DNA from: Bacillota bacterium
GTDB lineage: Bacteria; Bacillota; Clostridia; Oscillospirales; Ruminococcaceae
Direction: 5' to 3'
Assembly: GCA_029550985.1 (NCBI GenBank)
Contig: JAKPGH010000284.1
Coordinates: forward strand, 1-10,326
DNA length: 10,326 bases
The position numbers were made by a program, and so were the translations under genes. Under the pieces are notes generated by a model. It saw only the letters and a program-made list of their open reading frames with translations, did no database searches and was not told where the DNA came from. Each line of letters begins with the position of its first letter. The first letter of the stretch is position 1. Shown here in pieces: positions 1-6,006 of the stretch.

Positions 1-792
1 CAGGTCCTGATAGGAGGCGTCCCCGTGGCGCTTGCTCAGCTTTTCGGTCTGGTTCTTCATCACCGGCGCACAGTGGATGTAGGCCGGCACCTCCCAGCCG
101 AAGGCCTGGTACAGCAGGTTGTATTTGGGGGAGGAGCTGAGGTACTCGTTGCCCCGAATGACGTGGGTGATGCCCATCAGATGGTCGTCGATGACATTGG
201 CGAAGTTGTAGGTGGGCATCCCGTCGCTCTTAATCAGAATTTGGTCCTCCAGCTCGGAGTTGTCCACCGTAATTTCGCCGTATACGATGTCCTTAAAGGT
301 GGTCTTCCCTTCCCGGGGCATTTTCTGGCGGATGACGTAGGGCATTCCGGCGTCCAGCTTCGCCTGCACTTCCTCCGGGGAAAGGTTGCGGCACCGTCCG
401 TCATACCGGGTGGGGACGTCGACCTTTTCCAGGTTGTGGGTCTGGGCGGAGTCGTCCTTCTGGCAGAAGCAGTAGTAGGCGTGACCACGCTGAACCAGTT
501 CCAGAGCGTATTGCTTGTATAGCCCCATCCGCTGGCTTTGGACATACGGGCCTACCGGGCCGCCGATATCGGGGCCTTCGTCCCACAGCAGGCCGGTTTC
601 CCGCAGGGTGTCGTAAATGACGTCCACCGCGCCTTCCACCAGACGGCCCTGGTCGGTGTCCTCAATTCGAAGCAGAAATTTCCCTCCCGCCTTCTTCGCC
701 ACCAAATAGGCATAGAGGGCGGTGCGCAGGTTGCCCACATGCATATAGCCGGTGGGGCTGGGAGCAAACCGGGTGCGAACGGTATCTTGCAT
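1..792 (-). CDS. gltX: Glutamyl-tRNA synthetase (class I), C-terminus cut by window edge
   Basis: Charges tRNA(Glu) with glutamate in the cytoplasm. In Firmicutes without glutaminyl-tRNA synthetase this enzyme often also misacylates tRNA(Gln) for later amidation; that is family knowledge, not visible here. The 264 codons seen run from the ATG to the left edge without a stop. The Rossmann fold opens with FAPSPTGYMHVGN (residues 9-21), which carries the HIGH-type motif as HVGN (18-21). RIEDTD is at 42-47, a zinc-site pattern C108-x-C110 with Y130 and C134 as in bacterial GluRS, and the KMSKS-type loop is KLSKR (251-255). The family is normally about 460-490 aa, so the anticodon-binding half lies outside the window. 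The start is supported by a GGAAGGAAAG ribosome site just upstream and by the usual short N-terminus before the first motif. It lies about 50 bp downstream of queG on the same strand and may have its own promoter. Confidence 0.97.
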   Translation of the reverse strand, partial: MQDTVRTRFAPSPTGYMHVGNLRTALYAYLVAKKAGGKFLLRIEDTDQGRLVEGAVDVIYDTLRETGLLWDEGPDIGGPVGPYVQSQRMGLYKQYALELVQRGHAYYCFCQKDDSAQTHNLEKVDVPTRYDGRCRNLSPEEVQAKLDAGMPYVIRQKMPREGKTTFKDIVYGEITVDNSELEDQILIKSDGMPTYNFANVIDDHLMGITHVIRGNEYLSSSPKYNLLYQAFGWEVPAYIHCAPVMKNQTEKLSKRHGDASYQDL

Positions 793-806
793 AGTTGTTC
801 TTTCCT

Positions 807-818
807 TCCTGTACAGGA
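807..818. repeat. 12-bp perfect palindrome at the predicted gltX start site
   Basis: TCCTGTACAGGA is identical on both strands. It begins at the last base of the candidate -10 box and covers the predicted transcription start and the first bases of the gltX Shine-Dalgarno region. With no spacer it would make a poor RNA hairpin but could be a dimeric repressor site. It could also be chance. Confidence 0.35.
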
Positions 819-846
819 TAATAATCTATGGTGTGGGTGATGTCAT
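818..846 (-). promoter_or_regulatory. Candidate gltX promoter (ATGACA-17-TATTAT)
   Basis: On the minus strand, ATGACA (841-846) and TATTAT (818-823) are separated by exactly 17 bp; each differs by one base from the sigma-A consensus. Transcription would start near 811, giving a leader of about 20 nt carrying the gltX ribosome site. The -35 box overlaps the queG stop codon. gltX could therefore be transcribed both by read-through from queG and on its own. This is a pattern match only. Confidence 0.5.
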
Positions 847-1646
847 TTCCCTTGTTCGATGAGCTTAAGATTGCGCAGCAGCACTTTCTCCCCCCGATAG
901 GCGTAGGCCTTGACGGCAAGGGCCTGGGCCAGGTTTTCTCTCGTGAGGATGGGCAGCGGGTTTTTCCGCATCTCCTCCAGGGGGGAAAGCGTCTTTCCCT
1001 TGCAGGGGCAGGCGTCCAGACAGACGTCGCAGCCCCACACCATGCCGCCCCGGCGGATTTCTTCCTCCTGCCAGGGCTCCAGCCCTCCCCTTTTCTGGGT
1101 GAGAAAGGAGCGGCAGCGCTCCTTCACAAAGCCCTGTTCCGACAAAGCGCCGGAAGGGCAGGCGTCCAGGCAGGCGCGGCAGGAGCCGCAGCTTTCGGTT
1201 ACGGGCCGGTCCGGCTCCAGGGCAAGGTCGGTGACCACGCTGCCGATAAACACATGGCAGCCGTAGGTGGGGGCAATCAGCATCCCGTGGCGGCCTTTTC
1301 TGCCCAGTCCCGCCAAAGCGGCGGCCCGCACCTCGGGGATGGGGGAATTGTCCACAAAGGGGACGAAGGCATGTCCGGGAAAAGCCTGCCCCAAATCGGC
1401 GCAAACCCGCTCCAGCAGCCCCAAGGCGGCGGGGTGGTAATCGTCGCAGAGGGCGTAGCGGGCCACGTTGCGCTCGGGGTACTCTCCGGGGTAGTAGGGC
1501 AACAGGCAGACAATGACGCTTTGGGCCCGGGAGGGCATTCGGCTTTTGGCGCGGCATTCCATCAATTGGGGCAGGTCCTGGAGGGCGCAGACCCCTACCC
1601 TTTCGATTCCCTGCGCCAAAAACAGTCGGGCAATATCCTGTTTCAC
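843..1646 (-). CDS. queG: Epoxyqueuosine reductase-like double 4Fe-4S protein (short QueG form)
   Basis: QueG reduces epoxyqueuosine to queuosine at the wobble base of GUN-anticodon tRNAs, using cobalamin and two [4Fe-4S] clusters in the cytoplasm. Numbered from the GTG start chosen here (267 aa), a QueG-like core has VDNSPIPE around D99, the position of the family's catalytic Asp, followed by AGLGRKGRHGML. The first ferredoxin-like motif is CGSCRACLDACP (C153, C156, C159, C163). The second cluster would use C178 in a RCRSFLT segment equivalent to the family CISYLT motif, plus C206, C209 and C213 of CDVCLDACP. Many QueG proteins are about 310-390 aa with a C-terminal HEAT-like part; that part is missing here. 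The GTG at 1644-1646 is preferred because GGGAG lies 7 nt before it and the protein then begins just before the usual first helix. An in-frame ATG at 1682 would add 12 residues but has no good ribosome site. The exact substrate is inferred; related short proteins are often annotated only as double-cluster 4Fe-4S proteins. Confidence 0.82.
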   Translation of the reverse strand: MKQDIARLFLAQGIERVGVCALQDLPQLMECRAKSRMPSRAQSVIVCLLPYYPGEYPERNVARYALCDDYHPAALGLLERVCADLGQAFPGHAFVPFVDNSPIPEVRAAALAGLGRKGRHGMLIAPTYGCHVFIGSVVTDLALEPDRPVTESCGSCRACLDACPSGALSEQGFVKERCRSFLTQKRGGLEPWQEEEIRRGGMVWGCDVCLDACPCKGKTLSPLEEMRKNPLPILTRENLAQALAVKAYAYRGEKVLLRNLKLIEQGK

Positions 1647-1653
1647 CGTTCCA

Positions 1654-1658
1654 CTCCC
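1654..1658 (-). promoter_or_regulatory. Ribosome binding site that decides the queG start
   Basis: GGGAG on the minus strand lies 7 nt upstream of GTG (1644-1646). The in-frame ATG codons farther upstream (at 1682 and 1670) have no comparable site at proper spacing. Confidence 0.5.
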
Positions 1659-1734
1659 AAATCCAAACATAAGGGAGGGCATTTGTTATCAGAATGCCCT
1701 GTCCCAAATCGAATATCCCGGAGGATATGTTTTG

Positions 1735-1763
1735 ATGATACATTATTTTGGCAGGATTCTCAA
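1735..1763 (-). promoter_or_regulatory. Promoter for queG-gltX (TTGAGA-17-TATCAT)
   Basis: On the minus strand TTGAGA (1758-1763) and TATCAT (1735-1740) are separated by 17 bp; each matches the sigma-A consensus at 5 of 6 positions. The start would be near 1728, leaving a leader of about 80 nt before the GTG of queG. It sits just downstream of the terminator closing the previous transcript, as expected for a new unit. Confidence 0.65.
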
Positions 1764-1839
1764 GCCTTGGAGTACTTTGAGCCGAGAAGTTTTTCGGATG
1801 CGCGCGGCGGGCAGTGTGTTTTTCCAAGTCCGCAGAAAA

Positions 1840-1863
1840 CAGGGACGGCAAACGCCGTCCCTG
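1840..1863 (-). terminator. Rho-independent terminator ending the pgi / P-loop transcript
   Basis: A perfect 10-bp GC-rich stem CAGGGACGGC / GCCGTCCCTG with a 4-nt loop is followed on the minus strand by TTTTCTG. It lies about 130 nt after the stop of the P-loop gene and before the next promoter. On the plus strand the stem is followed by CTCGATG, so only the minus orientation fits a terminator. Confidence 0.85.
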
Positions 1864-1993
1864 CTCGATGTTTCCCATTGGCCTGCGGGAAAGTAGGAGC
1901 TTTGCTCATTCAAGCCGCCATGAACCAGAGGCAAAGGCTGTCCCCGTTGCGGAAATGCCCGTGCCTTTGTTCTTCCCCCAAATGGCAGGCACT

Positions 1994-2416
1994 TTATTGC
2001 ATAAATTCCCGGATTCGCTCGGGAATCTCCTCAGGGGCGCAGGAGACGGTCAGGGTGATGGTAACGTCGTTGTTCTGGGTCAAGGAGTTGAGCCGCTGGA
2101 CAAAGTCCGCCAGAACTTCCATGTCTTTGCAGTCCTTGCCGCAAAGAATCTTAAAGGTGGCGTCGCCGAAAATTTCGGTAATGTCGTAGTTTCCGGCCAG
2201 CAGTCCCGCGATGAAGCCGTAGTAGGCCTCGGGGCCTTTGACGCCGTATTCCTCAATGTCAATCAGGCGGATGTGGTAGCTTAGGTCAAAGCGCAGGGAA
2301 TCGCCTTTTTCGATGCAGACTACGTGTCCCTTGGAAACCTTGGCTGCCTGCTGTACCTGCTCGATGAGTTTTTTGGTTTTTCCAGTACCTCTGCTGCCCA
2401 CAATTAATTTTACCAT
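1994..2416 (-). CDS. Small P-loop (ATP/GTP-binding) protein of unknown function
   Basis: 140 aa from the preferred start. A Walker A motif, GSRGTGKT, lies at residues 7-14 right after a short hydrophobic strand (LIV), so the protein opens with a typical P-loop fold. Strand-like segments such as HVVCIE and IRLIDI follow. The acidic C-terminal half (ITLTVSCAPEEIPERI) gives no named domain to me. There is no signal peptide or membrane segment, so it is probably cytoplasmic. I recall similar short ATP-binding proteins of unknown role in Clostridia but cannot name the family. An in-frame ATG at 2425 adds MIR; AGGAAAAGG upstream could serve either start, and I prefer 2416 because the beta strand then begins directly. 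It follows pgi by about 95 bp with no visible terminator, so it is probably co-transcribed, and it is followed by a strong terminator. Confidence 0.85.
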   Translation of the reverse strand: MVKLIVGSRGTGKTKKLIEQVQQAAKVSKGHVVCIEKGDSLRFDLSYHIRLIDIEEYGVKGPEAYYGFIAGLLAGNYDITEIFGDATFKILCGKDCKDMEVLADFVQRLNSLTQNNDVTITLTVSCAPEEIPERIREFMQ

Positions 2417-2511
2417 GCGAATCATCCTTTTCCTGTGTTATCGTTTTGCGGTAGAAAAGTGCCTAAACGGTTTGAAGCGAAACACACTGCCCCTAACCGC
2501 AAATGCCAAGT

Positions 2512-3855
2512 TTAAAGGTCGGATAAAAGCTGCTCCAGTTGCTTTCGCTGCTCTTCAAAGCCCGGCTTGCCCAAAAGGGCGAACATGTTGGTTTTATAAT
2601 TTTGCACCCCCGGCTGGTCGAAGGGGTTGACCCCCAGCAGGTAGCCGCTCATGGCGCAGGCCTTTTCAAAGAAATGAACCAGATATCCAAAGGTGTACTC
2701 GCTTCTATCCTCGATTTCCACCACCAGATTGGGAACTCCCCCCTGGACGTGGGCCAGCAGGGTGCCCATGAAGGCCTTGTGGTTGACGGCGCTCAAATTC
2801 TGTCCCGCCGCGAAGTTGAGCCCGTCGAAGTCCTCCGCCTCCGGCTCCAGATAGAAGTCCCGCCGGTTGCGCTTGAGGGCCAGCACCGTCTCAAAGAGAA
2901 TGGGGCTGCCGTCCTGCACATATTGGCCGAGGGAGTGAAGGTCGGTGGAAAAACACATGGAGGTGGGGTAAAGCCCCTTGCCGTCCTTCCCTTCGCTTTC
3001 CCCAAAGAGCTGCTTGTACCATTCGCCCAGCATGACAAAGGCGGGCTCGTAGCTGACCAGCACCTCGCTGACCTTGCCCTTCCGGGCCAGAATATTGCGG
3101 ATGGCGGCGTAGCGGTAGGCATCGTTTTGGGAAAGTTTGGGGTTTGCGTAAGCCCGCTCGGCGGCGGCGCAGCCGTCCAGCAAAGCCTGCAAATCGCAGC
3201 CCGCCACGGCGATGGGAAGCAGCCCCACCGGCGTCAAAACCGAATAGCGCCCGCCCACGTCGTCGGGAATGACAAAGCACTGGTAGCCTTCCCGGTCGGC
3301 TAGGGATTTCAGGTTGCCCTTTGCCTTGTCGGTGGTGCAGTAAATCCGCTTGCGGGCGCCTTCCTTGCCGTATTTCTTTTCCACCAGGTCTCGGAATACC
3401 CGGAAGGCCAGAGCCGGCTCTATGGTGGTGCCGGATTTGGACACCACGTTGAGGGAAATATCCTTTCCCTTGCAGAGTTCCAACGTTTCGTTCAAAGCGT
3501 CGGGGCTTAAGGAGTTGCCCGCAAAGAGAATGTCGGGAGTGTCTTTGGGCAGGGCGTTGTAGTTGGGCGAGCGCAGAAAATCCAAAGCGGCCCGCGCCCC
3601 CAAATAGCTGCCGCCGATGCCGATGACCACCAGCACCTGACTGTCCTTTTGAATTTGTCTGGCCGCCGCCTGGATGCGGGCCAGTTCTTCCAAACAGCGG
3701 TTTTGTCCCAATTCCAGCCAGCCCAAAAATTCGCTGCCCTGCCCCGAGCGGCTGTGAAGCAGCCGGTGGGCTGTTTCCACATAGGGTTCCAGGGCCTCCA
3801 GCTCGGCGGGAGAGACAAAATCTCTCAAATAAGAAGTGTTCAGTGCGAGGGACAT
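2512..3855 (-). CDS. pgi: Glucose-6-phosphate isomerase
   Basis: Interconverts glucose-6-phosphate and fructose-6-phosphate in glycolysis and gluconeogenesis, as a cytosolic dimer or tetramer. The 447 aa match the short Firmicute form (about 450). The first SIS subdomain has VIGIGGSYLGAR (77-88) and the phosphate-binding VVSKSGTTIEP (137-147). The first PGI signature is DVGGRYSVL (199-207). FGESEGK (284-290) includes the likely catalytic Glu (E286), NHKAF contains the likely ring-opening His (H359), and the second signature, GYLLGVNPFDQPGVQNYK (404-421), ends in the active-site Lys. The ATG at 3855 has GGAAAGGAAG before it. An in-frame upstream ATG at 3912 would add 19 residues with no family counterpart and has no ribosome site. 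All key residues are present and the frame is intact. It has its own sigma-A-type promoter. Confidence 0.98.
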   Translation of the reverse strand: MSLALNTSYLRDFVSPAELEALEPYVETAHRLLHSRSGQGSEFLGWLELGQNRCLEELARIQAAARQIQKDSQVLVVIGIGGSYLGARAALDFLRSPNYNALPKDTPDILFAGNSLSPDALNETLELCKGKDISLNVVSKSGTTIEPALAFRVFRDLVEKKYGKEGARKRIYCTTDKAKGNLKSLADREGYQCFVIPDDVGGRYSVLTPVGLLPIAVAGCDLQALLDGCAAAERAYANPKLSQNDAYRYAAIRNILARKGKVSEVLVSYEPAFVMLGEWYKQLFGESEGKDGKGLYPTSMCFSTDLHSLGQYVQDGSPILFETVLALKRNRRDFYLEPEAEDFDGLNFAAGQNLSAVNHKAFMGTLLAHVQGGVPNLVVEIEDRSEYTFGYLVHFFEKACAMSGYLLGVNPFDQPGVQNYKTNMFALLGKPGFEEQRKQLEQLLSDL

Positions 3856-3938
3856 GTCCGACTTCCTTTCCGTAGAGGTAAAGTTGATATGGTAAAATAG
3901 CCAAAAATTCATCCAAGAAGCCGCCGCTGTTTAATTCT

Positions 3939-3967
3939 ATTTTACCCCAAATCCGGTGGTATTTCAA
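3939..3967 (-). promoter_or_regulatory. Promoter for pgi (TTGAAA-17-TAAAAT)
   Basis: On the minus strand TTGAAA (3962-3967) and TAAAAT (3939-3944) each match consensus at 5 of 6 bases with a 17-bp spacer. The predicted start is near 3932, giving a leader of about 75 nt before the pgi ATG. Confidence 0.7.
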
Positions 3968-4037
3968 GCAAAGGTTCGGCTATATTGTGACCTTTCTGTA
4001 AATAAACCGGCAAGAATTTTTGGCTTGTTTACCGCTC

Positions 4038-4066
4038 TTGTGATTGCAAAAGGGGTTTAGTATAAT
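4038..4066 (+). promoter_or_regulatory. Promoter for trmN6-rsmI (TTGTGA-17-TATAAT)
   Basis: TTGTGA (4038-4043) and a perfect TATAAT (4061-4066) are 17 bp apart. The predicted start is near 4073, giving an untranslated leader of roughly 95 nt before the trmN6 ATG. Confidence 0.7.
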
Positions 4067-4088
4067 AGGGATGGTAAAAAATATAGTT

Positions 4089-4121
4089 CGAAAAAAGAAA
4101 GCAAAATTTTTCTGTTTTTCG
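4089..4121 (+). other. AU-rich imperfect hairpin in the trmN6 leader
   Basis: CGAAAAAAGAAA (4089-4100) can pair with TTTCT-G-TTTTTCG (4109-4121), making 12 base pairs with one bulged G and an 8-nt loop. It lies in the predicted transcribed leader. Being A/U-rich it may be only weakly stable, and no known riboswitch pattern is recognised. Confidence 0.3.
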
Positions 4122-4169
4122 GGGCTGCCGGCACTTTCGGCCATTACGTTTCGCTTGGGATGATGGACC

Positions 4170-4922
4170 ATGCTTTCCTATGAAATTGCCCGGGTGGAGG
4201 ATTTGGGAGGCGGCGTGTTCTGCTGCGTTTCCCAACGCCACACCTTTGGAATCGACGCTCTTCTCCTTTCCCGCTTCGCCTCTCCCCGCCGGCACGAAAT
4301 TGCCTGCGATTTGGGCACCGGCTGCGGAATTATCCCCCTTTTGTGGTTCCGCAACCGGGAGCAGGCCCCCCGGTGGGCGGCCGGGTTGGATATTCAGGAG
4401 GAGGCTGTCTTTTTAGCCCGGGAATCCGCCCGGCGCTCAGGCCTGGAAAAGGCGTTTCTTCCGGCGCTGGGGGATTTGCGTTATCCCAACGAGCTGCCGG
4501 AGCCCCTTGCCCCCGGAGGCTTTCATCTGGTCACCTGCAATCCCCCCTACCGGCGGATGGGCGCCGGCGTGGTCAGCCGGTCGGAAAGCGACCGGATAGC
4601 CCGCCATGAATCTTTCTGCACGTTGGACGAGGTTTGCGCCGCCGCGGCCCGACTGCTGCGGTACGGAGGGCGTTTTTGCGTCTGTCAGCTGCCGGAGCGG
4701 CTTCCCGACCTGCTGGAGGCCATGCGCCGCCACCGCATCGAGCCCAAGCGGCTGCGCTTTGTGCAGGAGCGGGCGGACACCGCGCCCTGGCTCTTTCTCT
4801 GCGAGGGACGATTGGGCTCCAAGCCCTTTTTGCAGGTGGAAAAACCGTTTCTTTTGCGGGAAGATGGCAAGGAAAGCGAAGAATATAAGGAACTGATGGG
4901 CCTCTCAACGGGGCTTGAATAG
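4170..4922 (+). CDS. trmN6: tRNA (adenine-N6) methyltransferase, TrmN6/YabB family
   Basis: Class I SAM-dependent methyltransferase of the TrmN6 (YfiC/YabB) family. The E. coli member makes m6A37 in tRNA1(Val); the tRNA target here is inferred from family. In the 250 aa, an N-terminal strand segment containing QRHTFGIDALLL (22-33) is typical of the family. The SAM-binding motif I is DLGTGCGIIPL (47-57), an acidic motif II is LDIQEEAV (73-80), and the N6-adenine catalytic motif IV is NPPY (124-127), followed by ARHE (144-147) as in relatives. The ATG at 4170 is used; the ribosome site is poor (GGGATGATGG), and in-frame TTG 15 nt upstream runs straight into a TGA. It is followed 34 bp later by rsmI, a common Firmicute order, so the two probably share a transcript devoted to stable-RNA methylation. 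Confidence 0.92.
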   Translation: MLSYEIARVEDLGGGVFCCVSQRHTFGIDALLLSRFASPRRHEIACDLGTGCGIIPLLWFRNREQAPRWAAGLDIQEEAVFLARESARRSGLEKAFLPALGDLRYPNELPEPLAPGGFHLVTCNPPYRRMGAGVVSRSESDRIARHESFCTLDEVCAAAARLLRYGGRFCVCQLPERLPDLLEAMRRHRIEPKRLRFVQERADTAPWLFLCEGRLGSKPFLQVEKPFLLREDGKESEEYKELMGLSTGLE

Positions 4923-4956
4923 ACGTAACTATGCTACAGGTGAAAGGAAGGGTGCC

Positions 4957-5790
4957 ATGGCCGGGACCTTGTATTTGGTGGGGACTCCCATCGGGAATTT
5001 GGGGGACTTAAGCCCCCGGGCGGCGGAAACCTTGGAGAAGGTGGACTTTATCGCGGCGGAGGACACCCGGGTCACCCTCAAGCTTCTCTCCCATTTAGGA
5101 ATCAAAAAGGAGCTGGTCAGCTACCACGAACACAACCAGCGGCAGCGGGGACCTCAAATTTTGGAGCGGCTGCAAAACGGCGAAAGCTGCGCCCTGTGCA
5201 GCGACGCCGGCATGCCCTGCATCTCCGACCCCGGAGAAGAGCTGGTTCGCCTTTGCGCCCAGCAAGGCATCCCGGTCCAATCGGTGCCCGGCCCCACCGC
5301 CGCCATGACGGCTTTGGCCCTTTCGGGACTTTCGGTGGGGCGCTTTACCTTCGAAGGCTTTTTGAGCGTCAAAAAAGGCAGTCGGGAGGAGCATTTGGCG
5401 TCCCTCAAAGAGGAGCCGCGGACCATGGTGTTTTATGAGGCGCCTCACAAGCTGCCCTCTACCTTAAAAGACTTGCTGCGGGTGCTGGGCGACCGGAAAA
5501 TCGCCCTCTGCCGGGAACTGACCAAGGTGTACGAGGAGGTCCACCGCACTACCTTAGCCCAGGCGGTGGCGTATTACGAGGAGCATCCGCCCCGGGGAGA
5601 ATTTGTGCTGGTGGTGGAGGGAGCGCCTCCCAAAAAGGAATCGCAGGTTTCCCGAAAGGAAGCCCTTGCCCTGGTGCAGCAGCTTTGCGGCGAGGGGATG
5701 TCCCTGTCCGCCGCGGCCCGGGAAGCGGCCCGCAGAACCGGCCACCCCAAAGGGGAGCTATACCGGGCCGCCTTGGAAAAGGAAGAATAA
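4957..5790 (+). CDS. rsmI: 16S rRNA (cytidine-1402-2'-O)-methyltransferase
   Basis: SAM-dependent enzyme that 2'-O-methylates C1402 in the decoding centre of 16S rRNA; it belongs to the tetrapyrrole methylase fold. The 277 aa match the usual 275-290. Conserved blocks in order are LVGTPIGNLGDLS (7-19), AAEDTR (33-38), SDAGMPCISDPG (82-93), VPGPTA (110-115), FEGFL (132-136), YEAPHK (160-165), RELTK (186-190) and RGEFVLVVEG (213-222). The remaining about 50 residues form the usual C-terminal helical tail. The ATG at 4957 has AGGAAGGG at good spacing and starts two residues before the first strand. An in-frame ATG at 4915 would overlap trmN6 and add an unconserved stretch. In B. subtilis a GIY-YIG gene (yazA) sits between these two genes; there is no room for it here. 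Confidence 0.97.
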   Translation: MAGTLYLVGTPIGNLGDLSPRAAETLEKVDFIAAEDTRVTLKLLSHLGIKKELVSYHEHNQRQRGPQILERLQNGESCALCSDAGMPCISDPGEELVRLCAQQGIPVQSVPGPTAAMTALALSGLSVGRFTFEGFLSVKKGSREEHLASLKEEPRTMVFYEAPHKLPSTLKDLLRVLGDRKIALCRELTKVYEEVHRTTLAQAVAYYEEHPPRGEFVLVVEGAPPKKESQVSRKEALALVQQLCGEGMSLSAAAREAARRTGHPKGELYRAALEKEE

Positions 5791-5806
5791 CAGCGGCGTG
5801 CTGTTT
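5789..5806 (+). terminator. Weak possible terminator at the rsmI stop codon
   Basis: AACAGC (5789-5794) pairs with GCTGTT (5800-5805) around a 5-nt loop and is followed by only a short T stretch (TTTTC). The stem overlaps the TAA stop. It is short, so partial read-through into the next operon is possible. Confidence 0.35.
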
Positions 5807-5885
5807 TCATCTATATGCCCGTAGCGGCGGAGAATATCCCTTCTCCCCACCCGAAAGGGGGACGCTTGCGGTCAACCCGCGAAAA

Positions 5886-5913
5886 TACAGCGTTCGTACA
5901 CGGTTCGTTCACG
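5886..5913 (+). repeat. Tandem repeat with 11-bp period upstream of the xpaC promoter
   Basis: GTTCGTACACG (5892-5902) is followed immediately by GTTCGTTCACG (5903-5913), 10 of 11 identical. Counting the TACA at 5886-5889, the core T(A/T)CA recurs three times at exactly 11-bp spacing (5886, 5897, 5908). The array ends 9 bp before the -35 box. An 11-bp period is the half-site spacing seen for OmpR/PhoB-family regulators such as PhoP; the actual regulator is unknown. Confidence 0.5.
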
Positions 5914-5922
5914 AAATGTTTG

Positions 5923-5951
5923 TTGACTCCCTCTGCCCTGTTTGCTAAACT
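5923..5951 (+). promoter_or_regulatory. Promoter for the XpaC-TelA-LemA-TPM operon (TTGACT-17-TAAACT)
   Basis: TTGACT (5923-5928) and TAAACT (5946-5951) are separated by 17 bp. TG one base before the -10 box gives an extended -10 element (TGC-TAAACT). The predicted start is near 5958, leaving a leader of about 50 nt before the ATG at 6007. Confidence 0.65.
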
Positions 5952-6006
5952 GGAGATTAGATTCAAAGAAATATTGGACTTTTTTGTTCAATTTGGGGGA
6001 ACGGCT

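Larger units (their letters stand above)
1647..1993. other. Non-coding gap between the P-loop gene and queG
   Basis: About 350 bp without a convincing gene. It holds the terminator (1840-1863) and the queG promoter (1735-1763). Near the P-loop gene end, a 7-bp inverted repeat CAAAGGC (1932-1938) / GCCTTTG (1963-1969) could fold in the 3' untranslated region but has no U-run on the minus strand. The open frames crossing the gap run through the terminator and lack ribosome sites. Confidence 0.6.
3856..4169. other. Divergent intergenic region between pgi and trmN6
   Basis: About 314 AT-rich bases with no convincing gene. It contains the leftward pgi promoter and the rightward trmN6 promoter, whose -35 boxes lie about 70 bp apart facing away from each other, plus an AU-rich hairpin in the trmN6 leader. 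The short open frames here lack ribosome sites and recognisable protein features. Confidence 0.65.

Noticed and set aside
1743..1934. A 63-codon minus-strand open frame in the gap upstream of queG
   Set aside because: It spans the strong terminator hairpin at 1840-1863 and the -35 of the next promoter, and has no ribosome site or recognisable features.
828..2189. A 453-codon open frame on the plus strand opposite queG and the P-loop gene
   Set aside because: It is antisense to QueG with its Cys motifs, runs through the terminator and promoter of the minus strand, and its translation is low-complexity Gly/Ala/Gln-rich with no family features.
5829..5862. Overlapping inverted repeats GGAGAA/TTCTCC and TCCCC/GGGGA between rsmI and xpaC, as a riboswitch or attenuator
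   Set aside because: They lie upstream of the predicted xpaC transcription start, the stems are only 5-6 bp, and no T-run follows; no known riboswitch core is visible.
5892..5915. A LexA/SOS box (CGAAC-N4-GTTCG) suggested by the repeated GTTCG
   Set aside because: The two GTTCG copies are direct, not inverted, and no CGAAC half-site occurs at the needed spacing.
5815..6006. N-terminal extension of the XpaC protein by 64 residues
   Set aside because: It crosses the TTGACT/TAAACT promoter, lacks a ribosome site, and the added sequence is not protein-like; the ATG at 6007 has GGGGGA upstream.
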